38,499 nt of DNA from a virus. A program made the position numbers and the translations under genes. The notes beneath the pieces were generated by a model. It worked only from the letters and a program-made list of their open reading frames with translations. It was not told the origin of the DNA and did not search any database. Shown piece by piece: positions 35,199 to 38,499 of the stretch. The stretch is taken from positions 1 to 38,499 of the IMG/VR virus record IMGVR_UViG_3300025896_000072; one strand, 5' to 3'. The number at the start of each line of letters is the position of its first letter. Position 1 is the stretch's first letter.

Positions 35199-36260
35199 TT
35201 ATTCCGGCTTTTTTCACTCCTTTTGCTTTTTCACATCATCCAACCATGCTCTTGCCTCGGATTTTCCTTGAGTATCCACAATGTCGGTTGGCTCTCCTTT
35301 CTCAAGTTTAATATGCTTGAGGATGGCGGTAATGTCTCAATGAGTGAGGTATGGCAATATAATATCTTGATCCACCACCTCTTTTCAAAGATTCTCTCAA
35401 GTCTCGGGATCTTTCATGGTCCTAAAAATCTTTCTCTTGGTGATTTTCCCTTGATCAATGATCATGTTGGCAAGATGCTCAAGCCCTTGTACATGTGCAA
35501 ACTCCAACTTTTCAAATACTCCATCCCATTGTTTTTTCAAAGTCGTTTTAAATTCCTCAAATGCTTTTTGTTTTATTTCCTTTTGCAATGCTTTCTTTTC
35601 ATCTCACCATCACTTTGTACGCTCTCTTGCTCATCAATTTTGGACTACATCTATACCGTAAGTATACTTTAAAAACGGTAATACATCCATGTAATCACTC
35701 TCAAAGAAATGCTGTTTAATCGCATCCCAATCATGTTTCTGCTTGGTTTGTTTGAAGTATCACCGGTCTTGGTTTATATTACTCCATAACTCCGCCAATC
35801 ACATCACCTTTGTTTCATTTTCTCGTATGATGGTGGCAAACCCAATCGCCGGCCTATTCACATCAACCACCCTTGCCTCTTTCATCCACAATATACACAT
35901 GTCCCCAACCTTTGGTACAGGAAAACCAACCATATACTCACTCACACTCTCATCCTGTGATCTCCTTGCTCTACTCACCATCCTCCCACCCTCTGATGCA
36001 ACAAGCAATGATACATCCACACCCTTTCTACCTACTCATACAACCTCCTCTTTATTCTTCTTGGTGTTGCTCTCTTTTTTTACTTTATTGGCCGGACTTT
36101 TTTTACCGGTTTTTTCGTTTACATCTTTGGTGGTAATATCAACAGAAATGGCATTTTTGTTGGTTTTCCCTATAACGGAAACAAGTGGCTTTGATTTGCC
36201 ACTCTCTTTTTTTTGGACCTCGGATGGTGTTGATTTTTCTTGATTTCGTGCCTTTATCAT
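35199..36260 (-). CDS. Terminase small subunit-like protein
   Basis: Protein of 353 aa directly upstream of the large terminase gene. The N-terminal 75 residues are a lysine-rich, probably disordered tail. The region about 155-215 (DWDAIKQHFFESDYMDVLPF, LKYTYGIDVVQNGGARERTK, GWGDEK) fits the helix-turn-helix of small terminases that recognise the packaging site. About nine TGA glycines break it into short pieces in the standard code. The first gene after promoter P5. The gap 35076-35198 before terL holds a small GCC/GGC hairpin, a possible packaging site. Confidence 0.72.
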
Positions 36261-36272
36261 AAATGAGAAATT

Positions 36273-36321
36273 AAAAAAACTATACTGTTTTTGAGTATAG
36301 CATTTTTATTGATGATTTCAA
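36273..36321 (-). promoter_or_regulatory. Promoter P5 with a dyad that is also a terminator
   Basis: Minus strand: -35 TTGAAA (36316-36321), 16-bp spacer, -10 TATACT (36294-36299). The -10 lies in the left arm of the perfect inverted repeat CTATACT-N7-AGTATAG (36280-36300), followed by seven T. The dyad can work as terminator for transcripts from upstream genes and as an operator over the start site of this promoter. It serves the small terminase gene. Confidence 0.7.
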
Positions 36322-36324
36322 GTT

Positions 36325-36768
36325 TTATTGAGGATCAATGGCACCTGTTGGTGTTTCTTGAGTCTCGGCAACCGGATCATTTGCGATCATGTAGAATATG
36401 GATACCTCATTGCCCTCCTCCTTGATCGCTTTTTGTAGGCCTGTGGTAAAATCATTGCTTGCAATGAAACTCTCAATCTTTTCCTTGGTAAATGGTACCT
36501 TGGATCTCAAGTGTGCTGTGGCAAGCTCATGTGGCATGTCGTTCTCTATCGCACAAATAAAGATCCTCACACCAAATGGTTTCTTGGCATTGTGGATCTC
36601 TTGGAAAAGGTTGGCTTTTGCCTCGGCCTCGGTGTCTCCAAATCATGCCGGATCCTCCGCAAGATTCTCATGGCCCTTGATAAAGGCACAAACCTTGTTT
36701 CCATCCTGTAAAAATACAACCTCGGGTGCTTGTACCTCCGGTGTATCTGTTGTTGCTGTATCTGTCAT
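36325..36768 (-). CDS. Hypothetical protein (147 aa)
   Basis: Acidic N-terminus with T/E/P-rich stretch (MTDTATTDTPEVQAPEVVFL), then a compact domain (DTEAEAKANLFQEIHNAKKP, GVRIFICAIENDMPHELATA) and another flexible end (ETQETPTGAIDPQ). One TGA (36643-36645) is glycine. TAA 36325-36327 lies just before promoter P5. No family recognised. Confidence 0.68.
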
Positions 36769-36804
36769 GTGTGAAAAATGTGAAAATGTAAAAAAGTGGA
36801 CCGC

Positions 36805-37005
36805 CTACCAAACAAAGAAAATCCAAACCGCATGGATGATCGCATTGATCACAAAAACTGTTGTGAGGATATTGATATAAACCATCCTTTGATTTTCGCT
36901 GTATCTTTGAGATCAATGATACTCATGTTGATCATTCACCAAGTACATCCCAAGTAATGTGATGGCGGTGGATATGATGAAACTGGCGAGTGCTGAATAT
37001 ACCAT
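36805..37005 (-). CDS. Holin-like small membrane protein (66 aa)
   Basis: Two transmembrane segments, about 3-22 (YSALASFIISTAITLLGMYL) and about 46-64 (INILTTVFVINAIIHAVWIF), with a polar loop between them that contains the TGA at 36913-36915. Size and topology fit a class II holin. It is far from the endolysin gene, so the assignment rests on topology alone. Confidence 0.6.
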
Positions 37006-37041
37006 ATTGGTAAAAGTGAAAAAATAAAGGTTTTCTCCGCA

Positions 37042-37143
37042 AAGAGAGGGGGAAAAATAAGGGTGGTACACTTTCGGGTTTCGATTGCTTTTGATCCACC
37101 AAACCATATATCGTTTTTACACTTATTATTCCTCCCCCTCTCT
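37042..37143. repeat. GC-rich long inverted repeat in an intergenic gap
   Basis: AGAGAGGGGG (37042-37051) is the exact reverse complement of CCCCCTCTCT (37134-37143). Inside, AATAAG/CTTATT (37055-37060, 37122-37127) and GGTGG/CCACC (37061-37065, 37096-37100) can extend the pairing into one long stem. It fills the 148-base gap between two small genes. In such an AT-rich genome this structure stands out. It may be an RNA element, a processing site or a DNA-packaging or replication signal. Confidence 0.7.
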
Positions 37144-37153
37144 CTGTGAGAGG

Positions 37154-37378
37154 TTATGGATGGCCAAGGAACTTTCACTCAACACTCTGATTATCGCAAC
37201 CCTCACTTGGGATTACTGTCATCCCCTTGGCTTTCATCTCATCCAATGATGCGATCACCTCGGTGTGAGTGTGTCAAAACATGTCTTTGCAATGCTTGTT
37301 TTTTTGCCTTTGTGTGGCAAATGATTCCAATTTTTCCTCAAAGGATTGGATCGGGATGTGGATATGAAATGATGGCAT
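37154..37378 (-). CDS. Hypothetical protein (74 aa)
   Basis: Codes MPSFHIHIPIQSFEEKLESF, then a histidine/cysteine-rich part (KHCKDMFGHTHTEV) and a short alpha/beta end. Two TGA glycines. ATG 37376-37378, TAA 37154-37156. The histidines and cysteine could bind metal, but no family was recognised. Confidence 0.62.
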
Positions 37379-37387
37379 GGTATGAGA

Positions 37388-37579
37388 TTAAAAAACAACA
37401 TCGGGATTATACAACTTGAGTCTCAAGGATCACTTGAGGTATGTATAGGTGTCTTTTTCGCATTGCAATTGTATTTTCCTTTCCTGCATGGATACAACCT
37501 TGTAAATCGTATCTTGTAGACTCGGGATAAACTTTTGACTTGCAACACCCTCCTTGGAAATCATGGTAATCTTTACCAT
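37388..37579 (-). CDS. Hypothetical small protein (63 aa)
   Basis: Starts MVKITMISKEGVASQKFIPS and ends LKLYNPDVVF at TAA 37388-37390, the same PDVVF ending and following bases as the gene at 4955-5209, which hints at a common origin of the two 3' ends. Another frame is open over the same stretch, but this one ends where the next leader begins. The start codon lies in the palindrome CATGGTAA-TCT-TTACCATG (37562-37580), a possible operator or translation switch. Confidence 0.5.
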
Positions 37580-37601
37580 GCATCATACCTCGATTGATTG
37601 C

Positions 37602-37799
37602 CTATTTTCCATATCCGGGAAATTTACAATACTCCGGTGCATGTTCTTGATCGTATGCCCAACCATCACAAGCATACATCCTCATGTTGTCTTGTGTTTC
37701 CATCCATGCCCGGTAAGACATAACGGATGATATAAGTATCATTATGCTCATAATGAGGTTGATGATATTGAGGATGCGAGTGAGTTTTTTATATTGCAT
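37602..37799 (-). CDS. Small membrane protein (65 aa)
   Basis: First gene behind promoter P4. N-terminal hydrophobic helix (about 8-28, RILNIINLIMSIMILISSVM), then a soluble tail with two cysteines (YACDGWAYDQEHAPEYCKF). TGA-free. Probably anchored in the membrane with the tail on one side. Function unknown. Confidence 0.65.
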   Translation of the reverse strand: MQYKKLTRILNIINLIMSIMILISSVMSYRAWMETQDNMRMYACDGWAYDQEHAPEYCKFPGYGK

Positions 37800-37834
37800 G
37801 GTATAAAAAATTAAAGAATAAATCCAACAGAAAC

Positions 37835-37894
37835 AGTATATCACAATATTTTCTTTTTTCAAGTTTATTTATAGTTTTTTACACTTTATTGATT
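37835..37894 (-). promoter_or_regulatory. Early-type promoter P4 with phased repeats
   Basis: Minus strand: -35 TTGAAA (37857-37862), 16-bp spacer, -10 TATACT (37835-37840), identical over the whole spacer to P1. Upstream repeats: AGTTTATTTAT 37862-37872, a 10-bp AGTTTTTTAC 37873-37882 and ACTTTATTGAT 37883-37893 (plus-strand spelling). The 3' end of the zinc-ribbon gene overlaps the repeats. Confidence 0.8.
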
Positions 37895-38190
37895 CGATCG
37901 GATCCGCACTTGGCACAAACACAATGCTTGTTTTTCCCTCTCCATATAGAGTATATCAATCAAGGGATGATCATAAAGCACCACAAGATCAACTCAATCA
38001 AAATGGATCCTTTTGTGATGGTTTTTGGTGATCCCTCATGGAAACAATGAGTGCAAAACACCTTTTGGAAAAGTGCCGGTTTTACCTGCACTCACTTCCA
38101 CTTGTACTTTATATCTTGAAACTCATGGCAAAAGGTACACTTGATGGCATCATCATGCATCGCACCTCCGCAAAATTTGCATTTTTTCAT
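37879..38190 (-). CDS. Zinc-ribbon membrane protein (103 aa)
   Basis: Starts MKKCKFCGGAMHDDAIKCTF with two CxxC pairs, a second ribbon around FCTHCFHEG, then a hydrophobic hairpin (LIELILWCFMIIPGLIYSIW) whose glycine is a TGA, and a closing CVCAKCGSD. Eight or more cysteines are paired as zinc ligands on both sides of the membrane segment. The architecture resembles widespread small zinc-ribbon membrane proteins of bacteria and phages. Role unknown. Confidence 0.7.
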
Positions 38191-38209
38191 GGAAAAGTAA
38201 TAATAATGT

Positions 38210-38499
38210 TTAAATTCGATTTATTCAGATATTGTAGTAGTTTTCATCTTTCTCTATACATATCCATTTCCTGTTAGTGTTCTCACAAGCTACTGCTGTG
38301 GTGAAAGATCATGCAGTGAAGTCAAGGACTATTTCTCACTCGTTCGTGTAGGTTTTTATAAGGTATTCTATGAGTGCTACTGGTTTTTGTGTGCTATGTA
38401 TTTTTTCTTTATCATATCAGAACTTCAATATATTTGTTGGATAGTTTGTAAATTCTTGAATATACTCGTTTTTTCACATTTCACTCCAATTATCTCACA
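38210..38499 (-). CDS. DNA methyltransferase, C-terminal part (enters from right edge)
   Basis: The frame enters from the right edge as GDNWSEMGKNEYIQEF, then TNYPTNILKF, TQKPVALIEYLIKTYTNEG and the SAM-binding block VLDFTAGSFTTAVA, then RKWICIEKDENYYNIG and TAA 38210-38212. These are the C-terminal motifs of group-beta N6/N4 methyltransferases. The catalytic DPPY part is missing here and is present in 1-359. About six TGA glycines. If the ends are joined directly the frames are off by one base, so a few bases or a short stretch are missing at the junction. Confidence 0.88.

Noticed and set aside
37070-37105. tRNA-like T-loop string (GGGTTTCGATTGC ... CCACCA)
   Set aside because: The T-stem does not pair and no D or anticodon arm is present; it is part of the long inverted repeat.
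1-38499. TGA as tryptophan (table 4) or widespread pseudogenes
   Set aside because: TGA aligns with conserved glycines and TGG is used for tryptophan in the same proteins. The broken frames join without any shift, so they are not decayed genes.
1-38499. Integrase, excisionase and att sites
   Set aside because: No recombinase motif was found in any reconstructed minus-strand frame, so the regulators alone do not show a temperate life style.
1-38499. CRISPR array
   Set aside because: The only short repeats are the promoter-linked 11-bp units, a 15-bp duplication, a 39-bp duplication and the TTTCC run; none has regular spacers.

Overview
This window reads as an almost complete genome (38.5 kb) of a tailed phage of the siphovirus type whose genes all lie on the minus strand. 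The key to reading it is the genetic code: TGA is a glycine codon (translation table 25), and only TAA and TAG stop. With the standard code most genes look like chains of broken reading frames joined at TGA. Read as glycine, the frames fuse into full-length proteins, and the TGA positions fall on conserved glycines: the AGGY block of two homing endonucleases, GFPDF in a VRR-NUC nuclease, LLPGGR in the large terminase. Tryptophan is written TGG throughout. Table 25 is known from Absconditabacteria (SR1) and Gracilibacteria, so the host is inferred to be one of these. I found no tRNA, integrase, attachment site or CRISPR array.

Layout, in the direction of transcription (right to left). 38.5-36.3 kb: small zinc-ribbon, membrane and holin-like genes. 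36.3-29.2 kb: packaging and portal module (small and large terminase, XRE regulator, portal, MuF-type head protein with a zinc-peptidase-like tail, XkdF-like protease). 28.9-25.6 kb: capsid module (2H phosphoesterase-like protein, scaffold, major capsid protein, small virion genes). 24.9-15.6 kb: connectors, tail terminator, major tail protein, tail chaperones, tape measure, distal tail and tail-tip proteins. 15.5-12.0 kb: tail fibre, an unknown protein, a phospholipase-A2-like protein and a papain-like peptidase. 11.9-8.5 kb: RecT annealing protein, RecB-like nuclease, a structured intergenic RNA candidate and a DUF4373-like replication protein. 8.4-2.0 kb: accessory region with three homing endonucleases, a SET-domain protein, VRR-NUC, zinc-ribbon proteins and many unknown small genes. 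2.2-0.4 kb: small HTH regulator, membrane/coiled-coil protein, endolysin, homing endonuclease.

The left edge holds the N-terminal half and the right edge the C-terminal half of a DNA methyltransferase, so the sequence is probably a circular or circularly permuted genome cut inside that gene, with a small gap or error at the join.

Two promoter classes are visible, both with a 16-bp spacer. Five strong TTGAAA/TATAMT promoters precede the accessory, recombination, terminase and lysis groups; four of them have 11-bp repeats in helical phase directly upstream of the -35. Seven copies of a second class, with the box AAAGACATTGAA and a weak -10, each precede a morphogenesis sub-operon. Genes start with ATG behind T-rich leaders (often TTTTTACTTTT) and mostly lack a Shine-Dalgarno sequence. 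TGA use is very uneven: about half of the glycines in the tail fibre and most in the homing endonucleases are TGA, while the major capsid protein has none.
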